Shown here: positions 55,662 to 64,000 of the stretch, piece by piece
How positions within the stretch are numbered: the stretch's first letter is position 1
Layout: each line of letters opens with the position of its first letter
Assembly (NCBI RefSeq): GCF_028705895.1
Contig: NZ_JAQWCQ010000015.1
Span: forward strand, 1 to 64,000
Reading direction: 5' to 3'
DNA from: Massilibacteroides sp.
GTDB lineage: Bacteria; Bacteroidota; Bacteroidia; Bacteroidales; Tannerellaceae
DNA length: 64,000 nt
The notes under the pieces: generated by a model
Databases searched by the model: none
What the model was told of the DNA's origin: nothing
Seen by the model: the letters and a program-made list of their open reading frames with translations, nothing else
Translations under genes and position numbers: made by a program

Positions 55662-56591
55662 ATGAATTTTTTAGAAACAGAAGACGTAGTTAAACAGTAT
55701 TCCGGTCATTTAGCGCTGAACAAAGTAAGCATTCAGGTGGCAAAAGGAAAAGTTTTCGGTTTGTTAGGCCCGAACGGGGCGGGAAAAACCACACTGATCC
55801 GGATTATTAACCGGATAACGGCACCTGACAGTGGAATCGTTCGCTTTGATGGCAGGCTGTCCAAGCCGGAAGATATATATCAGATCGGCTATATGCCGGA
55901 AGAACGTGGCTTGTATAAGAAGATGAAAGTCGGCGAACAGGCAATTTATCTTGCCCAATTAAAAGGACTTTCTTATCCGGTAGCGAGGAAACGACTGATA
56001 CATTGGTTTGAAAAGTTTGATATTATGTCGTGGTGGAACCGAAAGTTAGAGGAACTCTCTAAAGGAATGCAGCAGAAAGTACAATTTATCATAACGATTA
56101 TTCACGAACCCCCATTGCTTATTTTCGATGAACCGTTCAGTGGCTTCGACCCAGTAAATGCCGATATCCTAAAACAAGAAATATTGGAATTGAAAAATGA
56201 AGGACGTACTATTATCTTCTCTACACATAATATGGCTTCGGTGGAAGAAATCTGTGATGATATTGCCTTAATAAACCGGTCGCAGGTGGTACTTTCCGGA
56301 GATGTGACGGAAGTGCGTAATCGCTTTAAAGGAAATACGTTTTTGCTGAAACTTGTAGATTCAGGCATCGAGAGTGAGACTTTTGAAACAGATAAATACA
56401 CGATTTTGTCTGATGAAACAGCAAAGGGCGTACGTGAAATTCGTATCCATAAAGAAGTTGATATGAGTAATTCTGATCTTGTGAGCCTGCTGACAAAACA
56501 AGGTGAGATCATTTCTTTTACAGAAGAACTACCTTCCATGAATGATATATTTATTAACACGGTATCAGCCCCAAATACAACAGAAGTATGA
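55662..56591 (+). CDS. ABC transporter ATP-binding protein (NatA-like)
   Basis: 309 residues. Walker A GPNGAGKTTL near residue 37, signature ELSKGMQQKVQ near 136, Walker B LLIFDEPFSGFDP near 157, then a C-terminal DUF4162 extension (about 215-300). Pairs with the permease gene, which overlaps it by 4 bases. Forms an ABC-2 exporter; the substrate is unknown (sodium or a lipid is possible from distant relatives). Confidence 0.93.
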   Translation: MNFLETEDVVKQYSGHLALNKVSIQVAKGKVFGLLGPNGAGKTTLIRIINRITAPDSGIVRFDGRLSKPEDIYQIGYMPEERGLYKKMKVGEQAIYLAQLKGLSYPVARKRLIHWFEKFDIMSWWNRKLEELSKGMQQKVQFIITIIHEPPLLIFDEPFSGFDPVNADILKQEILELKNEGRTIIFSTHNMASVEEICDDIALINRSQVVLSGDVTEVRNRFKGNTFLLKLVDSGIESETFETDKYTILSDETAKGVREIRIHKEVDMSNSDLVSLLTKQGEIISFTEELPSMNDIFINTVSAPNTTEV

Positions 56592-57898
56592 GTAAGTTAG
56601 AAATAATAATAAAAAGAGAATACCTGCGCAGAGTAAGTAAAAAGTCTTTTCTGCTATTGACTTTCCTGATGCCCATCCTGATGGTTGCTATGGTGTTTAT
56701 TCCCCTGTGGCTTTCTTCAATAAAAGGTGATGATGTGCATAATATCGCTGTGATAGATAATACAGGAAAATATGCTGCGTTATTTCAGGATACAGAAAAT
56801 TATCGATTTGTTCAAAGTGAGAAATCATTAGAAGATTATCGAAATAGTGATAATAAAGAAATCTATGCTTTCCTGAGTATTACGGACGATTTATTACAGA
56901 ATCCAACCGCTGCTACACTTTATTCAGAAAAACAAATCCCCGGAGAGTTAAGTCGGCTCATAAATCAGGTGATCAGTAAAGAACTGGAAGAAGAAAAAAT
57001 GGCTTCTTTCAATATCCCGAACCTGAAAGAGATTATAAAAGAATCCAAGATCAATTTTGATGTACAGACAATCAAATGGGGTACAGATGGCAAAGAAAGT
57101 AAATCATCGTCTATGGTTGCTTCCATAACCGGTATGGTTTTCACGCTTCTGATTTATATGTTTATCATGATATACGGAGGGATGGTGATGCAAGGGGTAA
57201 TGGAGGAGAAAACGAACCGCATTGTTGAGGTTATCATTTCTTCCGTCAGACCATTCGATTTGATGATGGGTAAAATTATCGGTATTTGTTTTGTCGGACT
57301 GACGCAGTTGTTCCTGTGGGGTATTCTGACCACCGCTTTATTGTTTGGTTCGCAATTGATCTTTGGCGGAGGAATAAGTCCGGATATGGTGACTGTAAAC
57401 GGAATGGCGCAACAGGGTACAAACGTATCTGCCAACATGATGAATAATCCGGAAATATTTGAAATTATAAATACGATTAATTTTGTTCAGCTGGGTATTT
57501 TCTTTGTTCTGTTCTTCATCGGCGGTTATTTGCTTTATGCTTCTTTATTTGCTGCGATAGGCTCTTCTGTTGACTCACAGGAAGATACACAACAATTTAT
57601 GATGCCGATTACAGTTTTGATGATTTTTGCCTTGTATGCCGGCATTTACAGTATGGAAAACCCCGATGGACCGTTAGCTTTCTGGTGTTCATTGATTCCG
57701 CTGACTTCACCAATCGTTATGATGATACGCTTGCCGTTTGATGTCCCTTACTGGCAATTGGCTCTTTCTATTGCGTTGCTTTACGGAACAGCTATCGGTA
57801 TTACCTGGCTATCTGCTAAAATCTACCGTGTCGGTATCCTTATGTATGGTAAAAAGCCGGATATAAAAGAATTGATAAAATGGATCAAGTATAAATAA
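56588..57898 (+). CDS. ABC-2 type permease (NatB-like)
   Basis: 436 residues: one N-terminal span (about 20-42), a large extracytoplasmic domain (45-175), then five or six spans (for example MVFTLLIYMFIMIYGGMVMQG). GVMEEKTNRIVEVIISSVRPFDLMMGK, in the middle, is typical of ABC-2 exporters of this group. The ATG overlaps the ATPase stop by 4 bases, so the two are made in step. Confidence 0.92.
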   Translation: MSKLEIIIKREYLRRVSKKSFLLLTFLMPILMVAMVFIPLWLSSIKGDDVHNIAVIDNTGKYAALFQDTENYRFVQSEKSLEDYRNSDNKEIYAFLSITDDLLQNPTAATLYSEKQIPGELSRLINQVISKELEEEKMASFNIPNLKEIIKESKINFDVQTIKWGTDGKESKSSSMVASITGMVFTLLIYMFIMIYGGMVMQGVMEEKTNRIVEVIISSVRPFDLMMGKIIGICFVGLTQLFLWGILTTALLFGSQLIFGGGISPDMVTVNGMAQQGTNVSANMMNNPEIFEIINTINFVQLGIFFVLFFIGGYLLYASLFAAIGSSVDSQEDTQQFMMPITVLMIFALYAGIYSMENPDGPLAFWCSLIPLTSPIVMMIRLPFDVPYWQLALSIALLYGTAIGITWLSAKIYRVGILMYGKKPDIKELIKWIKYK

Positions 57899-57938
57899 CG
57901 ACTTTTAAAAACAGCGTTTTCTTTTCTGGAAAATTATA

Positions 57939-57987
57939 ACTCCCTCAGCCCTTTCCTGCCCTTTACAATAAGGAGGGGAGAGGGAGT
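57939..57987. other. Hairpin between exporter and DUF4199 genes
   Basis: ACTCCCTC (57939-57946) pairs exactly with GAGGGAGT (57980-57987); the C-rich and G-rich inner parts can pair further. Without a T-run it is not a classical terminator. Could be a remnant of a fold-back element. Confidence 0.45.
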
Positions 57988-58068
57988 CTTAGTACTGATT
58001 TTATCATAGAATTACGGGTTATTGTCAATAATTGGTTACTTTTGTTCTCATAAACAAACGCGGATAAT

Positions 58069-58605
58069 ATGAAAGATGTGAAAGATCTCTTGCTTAAAAG
58101 CGCCATGATATATGGTCTTATTCTGGGGCTGTTTTGGGCTTTTAAGTATGTGTTCTTCATACTGAGCATTTCCTATCCTTTTCTGTCTTTTGTTTATTGG
58201 GGGCTTACTTTCTCCGTTCCCTTTTTGTTGGCTTTGTTGATTTTACATTTTAGCATTTTAGTGCCGGAAAACAGAAATTTCGCTCGTGACTGGACATTGG
58301 GTGTTCTTATCTTCTTTTTTGCAGCCTTAGTTGTTTCGTTAGAGCATTATGTTTTTTACCGCTATCTTGCACCTCCTAATTATATCGCAGACTCGTTGAA
58401 TTCAGCTATTGATCTTATCCGTAATTCGGGTGTCAATGAAGATGTAAAAAAAGCGGTTGAGTCTATGTCGCAGCCTACTCCGATACAAATGACCCTTCAG
58501 GGGATATTTAATAATGTTTTATACGGTGTTTTTGTCTCTTTACCTGTGGCATCTATTACCTCCCGGATAAAAATAAAAACAAAAAATAATAGAAAGCAGG
58601 ACTAA
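58069..58605 (+). CDS. DUF4199-family membrane protein
   Basis: 178 residues with four membrane spans (first about 12-35, YGLILGLFWAFKYVFFIL). Family of unknown function found in Bacteroidetes, commonly directly before a GT2 glycosyltransferase as here. The stop overlaps the next start by one base. The pairing suggests a role in the membrane step served by the glycosyltransferase. Confidence 0.85.
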   Translation: MKDVKDLLLKSAMIYGLILGLFWAFKYVFFILSISYPFLSFVYWGLTFSVPFLLALLILHFSILVPENRNFARDWTLGVLIFFFAALVVSLEHYVFYRYLAPPNYIADSLNSAIDLIRNSGVNEDVKKAVESMSQPTPIQMTLQGIFNNVLYGVFVSLPVASITSRIKIKTKNNRKQD

Positions 58606-59558
58606 TGGATATATCAGTTGTTATTCCGTTGTATAATGAAGAAGAGTCTCTTCCCGAACTGTTTGAATGGATTGAACGGGTTATGGACGAACATCATTAT
58701 TCGTATGAAGTAATCTTTATTGATGATGGAAGTACGGATAATTCCTGGGCTGTAATTGAGCAGCTTAAACAGAAGTCGGAACATGTTAAAGGGATTAAAT
58801 TCCGGCGTAATTATGGAAAATCACCCGGCCTTCATTGTGGGTTTCAACGCGCGGAAGGAGATGTTGTTATCACTATGGATGCGGATTTACAAGATAGTCC
58901 GGACGAAATACCGGGACTCTTCCGTATGGTGAAAGAGGAAGGATATGACTTGGTTTCCGGCTGGAAGAAGAAACGTTATGATCCTGTATTCTCAAAAAAT
59001 CTACCTTCTAAAATATTCAATGCGACAGCCCGTAAGTTTTCGGGTATCCACAATCTACATGACTTTAATTGTGGATTAAAAGCTTATAAGAGTATTGTTA
59101 TTAAGAATATAGAGGTTTATAACGATATGCACCGGTATATCCCTTATCTGGCAAAGATTGCAGGCTTTAACAAAATAGGAGAGAAAGTTGTACAACATCA
59201 GGCGCGTAAATACGGAACGACTAAGTTTGGATTGAATCGTTTTATAAATGGCTATCTTGATTTAATTACGCTTTGGTTTACTTCTAAATTCGGTAAGAAA
59301 CCGATGCACTTTTTTGGCCTGTGGGGAAGTGTGATGTTCGTCGTTGGTTTTATCGCACTTGTTATCGTGTTAAGCATGAAGTTGGCCTCAATGTTTTCCG
59401 GTGATTTAAGACCTTTAGTAACCAGTTCTCCATATTTCTACATATCACTAACAGCTATGATTCTTGGAACTCAGATGTTCCTTGCGGGATTTATCGGTGA
59501 GTTGATTTCGAGAAACGCTACTAATAGAAATAATTATAAAATAGAGACAGAATTATGA
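58605..59558 (+). CDS. GT2 glycosyltransferase, dolichol/undecaprenyl-phosphate sugar type
   Basis: 317 residues. The GT2 domain (1-225) has VVIPLYNEEESLPELFEW, FIDDGSTDNSW and TMDADLQDSPDEIP with the metal-binding Asp pair, then HDFNCGLKAY. Two C-terminal membrane spans (about 243-265 and 283-305) match GtrB/ArnC-like enzymes, which load a sugar on undecaprenyl phosphate at the inner membrane face. The sugar is unknown. Overlaps the nitroreductase gene by 4 bases. Confidence 0.93.
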   Translation: MDISVVIPLYNEEESLPELFEWIERVMDEHHYSYEVIFIDDGSTDNSWAVIEQLKQKSEHVKGIKFRRNYGKSPGLHCGFQRAEGDVVITMDADLQDSPDEIPGLFRMVKEEGYDLVSGWKKKRYDPVFSKNLPSKIFNATARKFSGIHNLHDFNCGLKAYKSIVIKNIEVYNDMHRYIPYLAKIAGFNKIGEKVVQHQARKYGTTKFGLNRFINGYLDLITLWFTSKFGKKPMHFFGLWGSVMFVVGFIALVIVLSMKLASMFSGDLRPLVTSSPYFYISLTAMILGTQMFLAGFIGELISRNATNRNNYKIETEL

Positions 59559-60079
59559 CTTTTCCTGAATTAGTACAGAAAAGAGTTTCTGTTCGCGATT
59601 ATACTTCTCAACCAATAGAAGAACAAAAGATCAATCAGTTGCTGGATATGGGCAGACTGGCTCCTTCTGCAGTGAATTATCAACCCTGGCGATTTGTTGT
59701 AATCACATCAGACAAAGGACGGCAAGCCGTTTATTCCTGTTATCCTCGGGAATGGATAAAGCCGGCTCCGTTATTTATTCTTGTGTGTGGCAATCGTGAT
59801 GAATCGTGGAAGCGAAAAACAGATAACAAAGATCATCTGGACATTGATATGGGCATTGTGATCGAACATATTTGTCTCGCTGCGACAGAGCTCGACTTAG
59901 GCAGTTGTATTATTTGTAATTTTGATACCGAAATATGTCGCGCGTCATTTAATTTGCCGGAGAATATAGAGCCGGTCGCAATCCTTTCTATCGGTTATCC
60001 TACTAACCCGGATATATTTACAACTACTCCTAAGAAAAGAAAAGGAATCTCAGAGATAGTGTTACGAGAGTCTTTCTAA
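59555..60079 (+). CDS. Nitroreductase-family flavoprotein
   Basis: 174 residues, FMN-dependent. RVSVRDYTSQPIEEQKINQL and MGRLAPSAVNYQPWRFVV are the FMN-binding start; IGYPTNPD and KKRKGISEIV end the fold. Reduces unknown substrates with NAD(P)H. Overlaps the upstream glycosyltransferase gene by 4 bases; 7 bases downstream begins the mntP remnant. Confidence 0.93.
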   Translation: MTFPELVQKRVSVRDYTSQPIEEQKINQLLDMGRLAPSAVNYQPWRFVVITSDKGRQAVYSCYPREWIKPAPLFILVCGNRDESWKRKTDNKDHLDIDMGIVIEHICLAATELDLGSCIICNFDTEICRASFNLPENIEPVAILSIGYPTNPDIFTTTPKKRKGISEIVLRESF

Positions 60080-60085
60080 AGAAGA

Positions 60086-60279
60086 ATGTTACTTTTTGAA
60101 ACGATGATTTTAGCTGTCGGACTATCTTTGCTATATTAAATTATAGTATTCAGATGCCGGCTACTACTATTGGAATTATTACCTTTGTTCTCTCTGTTTT
60201 CGGGGTGTGTTTTGGAAATCATTTCGGAAAAAGAATGAATCATCCTGTTGGAGCATACCTTGATTGCGGCCTAAAATGA
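60086..60279 (+). pseudogene. mntP: mntP (manganese efflux pump) remnant with large internal deletion
   Basis: The first piece, ATG at 60086, reads MLLFETMILAVGLSL, matching the first span of MntP, and stops at 60137-60139. In another frame, from 60154, comes MPATTIGIITFVLSVFGVCF then GNHFGKRMNH, matching a late MntP span and loop, and stopping at 60277-60279. Intact MntP is about 190 residues, so roughly 120 middle residues and the last span are missing. The gene is dead. Too short to be caught as a normal gene, but both pieces are in the right order and on the same strand. Confidence 0.72.
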
Positions 60280-60294
60280 TAAAAAAACAAGTTT

Positions 60295-61326
60295 ATGTGT
60301 AAACGAGGCGTATTGTTATTGGTTGTTATTCTTCAATTTTTTGTTTATTCCTGCCAAAAGGAAAAGGTCTATTATGTAGAAAAAGGGAGTGTGTTCCATA
60401 CATACTATGCCATCAAATATCAGTCTGATAAAATCTTGACAGATTCAATTGATGCTGAACTACAGAAGTTCAGTTTGTCGTTGAATCCTTTTCATCCAAA
60501 CTCCATCATCACGAAGGTGAATGAAAATAAACCGGTAGAATTAGACGACTGGTTTGTGAAAGTATTCAATAAAGCTCATGAAGTATCCGAAAAGAGTGGA
60601 GGAGCTTTTGATATAACCTGTGCTCCTCTAATAAACCTCTGGGGATTTGGCTTTTCCAACATGGATAGTGTGTCACAACATATGATAGATAGTTTAAAGA
60701 CCTTTGTGGGTTATACTAAAATTCGGATTGAGAATGGAAAGATTGTAAAGGACGACCCTCGTCTTATTCTGAACACTTCGGCTATTGCCAAAGGTTTCTC
60801 TTGTGATATCATAGCCGATATGCTTGAAAGGCAAGGTGTAGAAAACTATATGGTTGATATAGGTGGTGAAATCGTTGTTAAAGGTGTCAATCAGAATGGT
60901 AATTGCTGGAGTGTTGGCATTGATAGACCGGATGACGATGCTACCGGTGCGGCTATTAATGTAGAAGAAATAGTGCGACTTTGTAAAAAAGGAGGAGTAG
61001 CTACATCGGGTAATTACAGGAACTACTATATTAAGGATGGTAAGAAATATGCCCATACCATTGATCCAAACACCGGTTATCCGGCAGAGAGATCAATTTT
61101 AAGTGCAACTGTTGTTGCAGATGATTGCATGACTGCGGATGCCTACGCTACTGCCCTTATGGTGCTGAGTGTGGAACATGCTGCTGAATTAGCAAAGAAA
61201 GTGCCCGAAATCGACTACTTCCTTATTTATGCTGATGAAGACGGGAAACATCGTTTTTCTTATTCGGAAGGCATGTTGAAATACCTTCCGAATAGAAAAG
61301 AGTTGGCTATATTAGAGAACCCTTAA
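60295..61326 (+). CDS. apbE: FAD:protein FMN transferase, lipoprotein
   Basis: 343 residues, lipobox FVYSC (Cys20). ApbE attaches FMN to Thr of exported flavoproteins such as RnfG or NqrC. Conserved blocks: [60 protein letters not shown] and [16 protein letters not shown]. Follows the mntP remnant. Its stop codon overlaps that of the convergent fhs gene. Confidence 0.95.
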   Translation: MCKRGVLLLVVILQFFVYSCQKEKVYYVEKGSVFHTYYAIKYQSDKILTDSIDAELQKFSLSLNPFHPNSIITKVNENKPVELDDWFVKVFNKAHEVSEKSGGAFDITCAPLINLWGFGFSNMDSVSQHMIDSLKTFVGYTKIRIENGKIVKDDPRLILNTSAIAKGFSCDIIADMLERQGVENYMVDIGGEIVVKGVNQNGNCWSVGIDRPDDDATGAAINVEEIVRLCKKGGVATSGNYRNYYIKDGKKYAHTIDPNTGYPAERSILSATVVADDCMTADAYATALMVLSVEHAAELAKKVPEIDYFLIYADEDGKHRFSYSEGMLKYLPNRKELAILENP

Positions 61327-62990
61327 CTTAATCCTTCAATAAGCCCATCAACGACATCGATCTTCTGAGCCTGCGGAATTTTGGGAAGTCCCGGCATCCG
61401 CATAATCTCACCCATAATCACAACGATCATTTCTGATCCGCTGTTGATTACGATATCTCTTACCGTTAACTCAAAGTCTTTTGCCACTCCGTAAGCTTTA
61501 GGATCAGCTGAAAAAGAATATTGTGTTTTTGCAATACAGATAGGGTAGTGGGATAGTCCCATTTCCTCCACCTGTCTGATCTTTTTCTCTGCTGCGGAAG
61601 AGTAAACGACAGAGGCTGCACCATATATCTTAGTCGCTATCTTCTGCACTTTTACAGGAATCGAATCTGCGTCTTCATACGTAAATGTCAACTTTCCCGA
61701 TGGTGATGAATCAATAGTTTCGGCAACTAAACGAGCCAATTCTTCTCCACCTTTTCCTCCTTCAGCAAAGACTGTATTCATCGCAAAGCCAACGCCTTGT
61801 TTTCTGCAATGTTCATCAACCAGCGCAATCTCTTCATCTGTATCTGTAGCATACCGATTAAACGTAACAATTACTTGTTGGCCGAAACTTTTCATGTTGG
61901 CAATGTGCTTATCCAAATTGGCCAAGCCATTCTTTAAACCTTCTATATTTTGCTCCTTGATTTTATCTTCAGCTACGCCACCATGCATTTTCAGACTTTG
62001 CGCAGTCGCAACGATAACGGTCAGTTTGGGAGATAGTCCGCTTTTACGGCATTTAATATTGAAAAACTTTTCAGCACCGAGATCAGCACCGAAGCCGGCT
62101 TCAGTAATTACATAATCTCCATAGGTGAGAGCCATTTTTGTAGCCAGTACAGAGTTACACCCGTGAGCAATATTCGCAAAAGGACCTCCGTGTACGAATG
62201 CCGGAGTATTTTCTGTTGTTTGCACTAAATTGGGGAGTAATGCATCTTGCAATAAAGCCGTAATAGCTCCGGTAATCCCCAGATCATTTACGGTAAAAGA
62301 AGTATTCTCAAAAGTATAACCTAAAAGAATATTTCCGATACGGCGTCTCAGATCATCTAAACTATCAGCCAAACAAAAAACGGCCATGATCTCAGAAGCA
62401 GGAGTAATATCAAAGCCGGATTCCGAAGGGAGTCCGTTTGCTGTACCTCCCAGACCGGTAACTATATTGCGCAGGCTACGGTCATTTACGTCAAGTACAC
62501 GTTTCCATTTCACTTCTTTCAGACCCGTACCCATCTTTCTGTTTTGATATATATAATTGTCCAAAAGAGCCGTGATCATATTATGCGCGGAAGTGATCGC
62601 ATGAAAATCTCCGGTGAAATGCAAGTTAATATTTTCCATCGGAAGCACTTGAGAATAGCCACCTCCGGCAGCTCCACCTTTCATGCCGAAACACGGTCCG
62701 AGTGAAGGTTCGCGTAAAGCAACGATGGCTTTTTTCCCAATTCTATTAAGTCCCAATGCCAGACCAATAGACACTGTTGTTTTTCCTATTCCTGCCTTTG
62801 TCGGAGTTATTGCGGTAACAAGGATCAGATTGTTTTTGCGTATTTTGTCCTCATTTATCAGATGGAGAGGAACTTTTGCGATAAAATGACCGTGATTAAG
62901 GATTTCCTCATGTGGAACGCCGGCTTTATCCGCTACTTCGTTGATTTTACTAAGAGAAACACTTCTTGCAATTTCGATGTCAGATTTCAT
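61323..62990 (-). CDS. fhs: Formate--tetrahydrofolate ligase
   Basis: 555 residues. ATP-driven formation of 10-formyltetrahydrofolate for one-carbon metabolism. The P-loop is [11 protein letters not shown] near residue 59; other family blocks are [34 protein letters not shown] and [16 protein letters not shown]. Length is the usual. Stop bases are shared with convergent apbE, leaving no room for terminators. Confidence 0.96.
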   Translation of the reverse strand: MKSDIEIARSVSLSKINEVADKAGVPHEEILNHGHFIAKVPLHLINEDKIRKNNLILVTAITPTKAGIGKTTVSIGLALGLNRIGKKAIVALREPSLGPCFGMKGGAAGGGYSQVLPMENINLHFTGDFHAITSAHNMITALLDNYIYQNRKMGTGLKEVKWKRVLDVNDRSLRNIVTGLGGTANGLPSESGFDITPASEIMAVFCLADSLDDLRRRIGNILLGYTFENTSFTVNDLGITGAITALLQDALLPNLVQTTENTPAFVHGGPFANIAHGCNSVLATKMALTYGDYVITEAGFGADLGAEKFFNIKCRKSGLSPKLTVIVATAQSLKMHGGVAEDKIKEQNIEGLKNGLANLDKHIANMKSFGQQVIVTFNRYATDTDEEIALVDEHCRKQGVGFAMNTVFAEGGKGGEELARLVAETIDSSPSGKLTFTYEDADSIPVKVQKIATKIYGAASVVYSSAAEKKIRQVEEMGLSHYPICIAKTQYSFSADPKAYGVAKDFELTVRDIVINSGSEMIVVIMGEIMRMPGLPKIPQAQKIDVVDGLIEGLS

Positions 62991-63062
62991 GCGTATTTAT
63001 TGTTTAAGATGTTCTATGATAACAAAAAGAACTACTGATAAGTTTTGTTAAGATATATTGTA

Positions 63063-63710
63063 TTACAACAAAGAAAGGATATCTAACGGAGCATCCACAA
63101 TGTGCTTAGGAGCGAATGTTTCTATCTCCTGCCTTGGACGGAAGCCCCAGGTAACTCCTACACCGTCAACTCCACTATTTAATACAGTTTGCATATCAAC
63201 CCCTGAGTCACCTACATAAAGGGTTGCCTCTTTTGCTATTCCTGTATGATTTAAGACTTCATTAACTATAGCAGGATCCGGCTTGACAGGAATGCCTTCT
63301 CGTTGTCCTAAAACAATTTCAAAAGGGATCTTCGGAAAGAAATGACGGACTAATTCTTGTGTTGCCGATTGATATTTATTAGAAGCAACGGCCAGCTTAA
63401 TCCCTCTGTCACGAAGCGACGCAAGTAGGTCTGTAATGCCCGGATAAGGAAGACTATAATCCGTATAATGTTTATCGTAGTAGGGTAGGAAAGTTTCTCT
63501 TATCCGACGTATATTTTCTTCAGTCTTTGCTCCTTCCGGTAAGGCACGCTCAAACAGTTTATTTATGCCGTTGCCCACGAAAAAATTATAAGCCGTAGTG
63601 TCATGAGTCGGGAAGTCATTCTGAGACAAAGCATAATTCGTACTGGCCGCCAGATCGGCTATTGTGTTTAGTAGGGTTCCATCCAAGTCAAATATCACTA
63701 ATTGCTTCAT
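63063..63710 (-). CDS. HAD hydrolase, phosphoglycolate phosphatase-like
   Basis: 215 residues. HAD motifs: FDLDGTLLNT near residue 6 with the Asp nucleophile, ASNKY near 109, KPDPAIVNEVL near 141 and GDSGVDMQTVLNSG near 165. The cap domain lies between motifs I and II. Probably removes phosphate from phosphoglycolate or another small metabolite; the substrate is uncertain. Precedes fhs by 72 bases on the same strand. Confidence 0.9.
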   Translation of the reverse strand: MKQLVIFDLDGTLLNTIADLAASTNYALSQNDFPTHDTTAYNFFVGNGINKLFERALPEGAKTEENIRRIRETFLPYYDKHYTDYSLPYPGITDLLASLRDRGIKLAVASNKYQSATQELVRHFFPKIPFEIVLGQREGIPVKPDPAIVNEVLNHTGIAKEATLYVGDSGVDMQTVLNSGVDGVGVTWGFRPRQEIETFAPKHIVDAPLDILSLL

Positions 63711-63737
63711 GTTTTTGTTTAATTTCGTTTAGGTAAG

Positions 63738-63745
63738 CAAAGTTA
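63738..63745 (-). promoter_or_regulatory. Putative promoter of the HAD gene (-7 box)
   Basis: Minus strand TAACTTTG, matching TAnnTTTG, 28 bases before the ATG, with a TTG 17 bases upstream. Confidence 0.5.
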
Positions 63746-64000
63746 CACAAATATTATCGTTACAAGTACCTTTGATATAATCTGCAATACGTTTTTTCCA
63801 AATGCTTTTTTATATTACCGTTACATAATTGATTCTATTTTGTCATGGGTGTGAAATGGACTCTTAATCTCACAACTCTACTTTTGAAGCCGATTTAAAG
63901 ACATAAAAAAAATAATCGGTCTTAATTTAATTGTATGAAACCTCCATGACCAAAAAGTCACCCAAGAGGATGTAAATAGTTCTCGTTCTATGGTTTACCT
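63746..64000. other. End of window, no gene recognised
   Basis: 255 bases, A/T-rich. A short inverted repeat (CCGATT near 63890, AATCGG near 63914) is present. A minus-strand frame of about 22 codons is open at the edge, but it is too short to judge. Confidence 0.4.

Noticed and set aside
63936..64000. Possible end of a minus-strand gene at the window edge
   Set aside because: About 22 open codons with no recognisable motif; not enough to call.

Overview
The window is a chromosomal segment from a member of the Bacteroidales. Signs of this are the SusC/SusD pair with FecR and an ECF sigma factor, TAnnTTTG promoter boxes instead of sigma-70 -10 boxes, a Rho factor with a very long disordered insert, the 493-residue eukaryote-like prolyl-tRNA synthetase, and families largely restricted to this phylum (DUF3078, DUF5686, DUF4199, DUF5106, DUF1460, HU-HIG). 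Parabacteroides or Dysgonomonas-like relatives fit best, but the genus cannot be fixed from the sequence alone.

Layout. 1-800: right end of an IS5-family element that has truncated a frameshifted HU-like gene on the minus strand. 1168-8409: housekeeping run aspS, nif3-like, zinc-ribbon coiled-coil gene, tilS, rho. 8470-22074: an accessory import locus on the minus strand (SusC with STN domain, SusD, a large lipoprotein, two tandemly duplicated secreted FAD oxidoreductases), controlled by FecR and a divergent ECF sigma factor; it carries no recognisable glycoside hydrolase or polysaccharide lyase. 22187-28116: DUF3078 barrel, then acn-icd-gltA, the oxidative arm of the TCA cycle, closed by a strong terminator. 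28177-28360: a 184-bp MITE whose ends match the IS at the start of the window. 28360-33807 (minus): DUF695 gene, SBF transporter, a fused NagB-like/PIG-L protein and an ABC-F ATPase. 34055-38492: PAP2, cutC, pspC, uvrB, DUF1460. 38524-49546: DUF5686 outer-membrane protein, Crp/Fnr regulator, phosphoethanolamine transferase overlapping a hybrid histidine kinase, proS, an esterase and a barrel protein. 49559-53243: a putative small RNA, a thioredoxin-fold lipoprotein and a GH35 beta-galactosidase. 53602-63710: dnaG, an ABC-2 exporter, DUF4199, a GT2 enzyme, a nitroreductase, a collapsed mntP pseudogene, apbE, fhs and gph.

How parts work together. In the import locus the sigma factor, FecR and the STN domain of SusC form a trans-envelope signalling relay: substrate docking at SusC/SusD should release the sigma factor and raise expression of the operon. 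The enzymes it controls appear to be redox enzymes rather than hydrolases, which is the most unusual biology here. The acn-icd-gltA operon makes 2-oxoglutarate from oxaloacetate and acetyl-CoA. The phosphoethanolamine transferase and hybrid kinase overlap and are probably one envelope-modification unit.

Most notable observations: the IS/MITE pair with near-identical ends, the MITE sitting exactly in a stop codon; three intergenic direct-repeat arrays of unrelated sequence that share a 22-bp period; a relic of the lipoprotein 3' end that records the duplication of the oxidoreductase gene; a NagB domain lacking four catalytic residues but fused to an intact PIG-L motif; a candidate small RNA of about 65 nt with its own promoter and terminator; and several long palindromes between genes.
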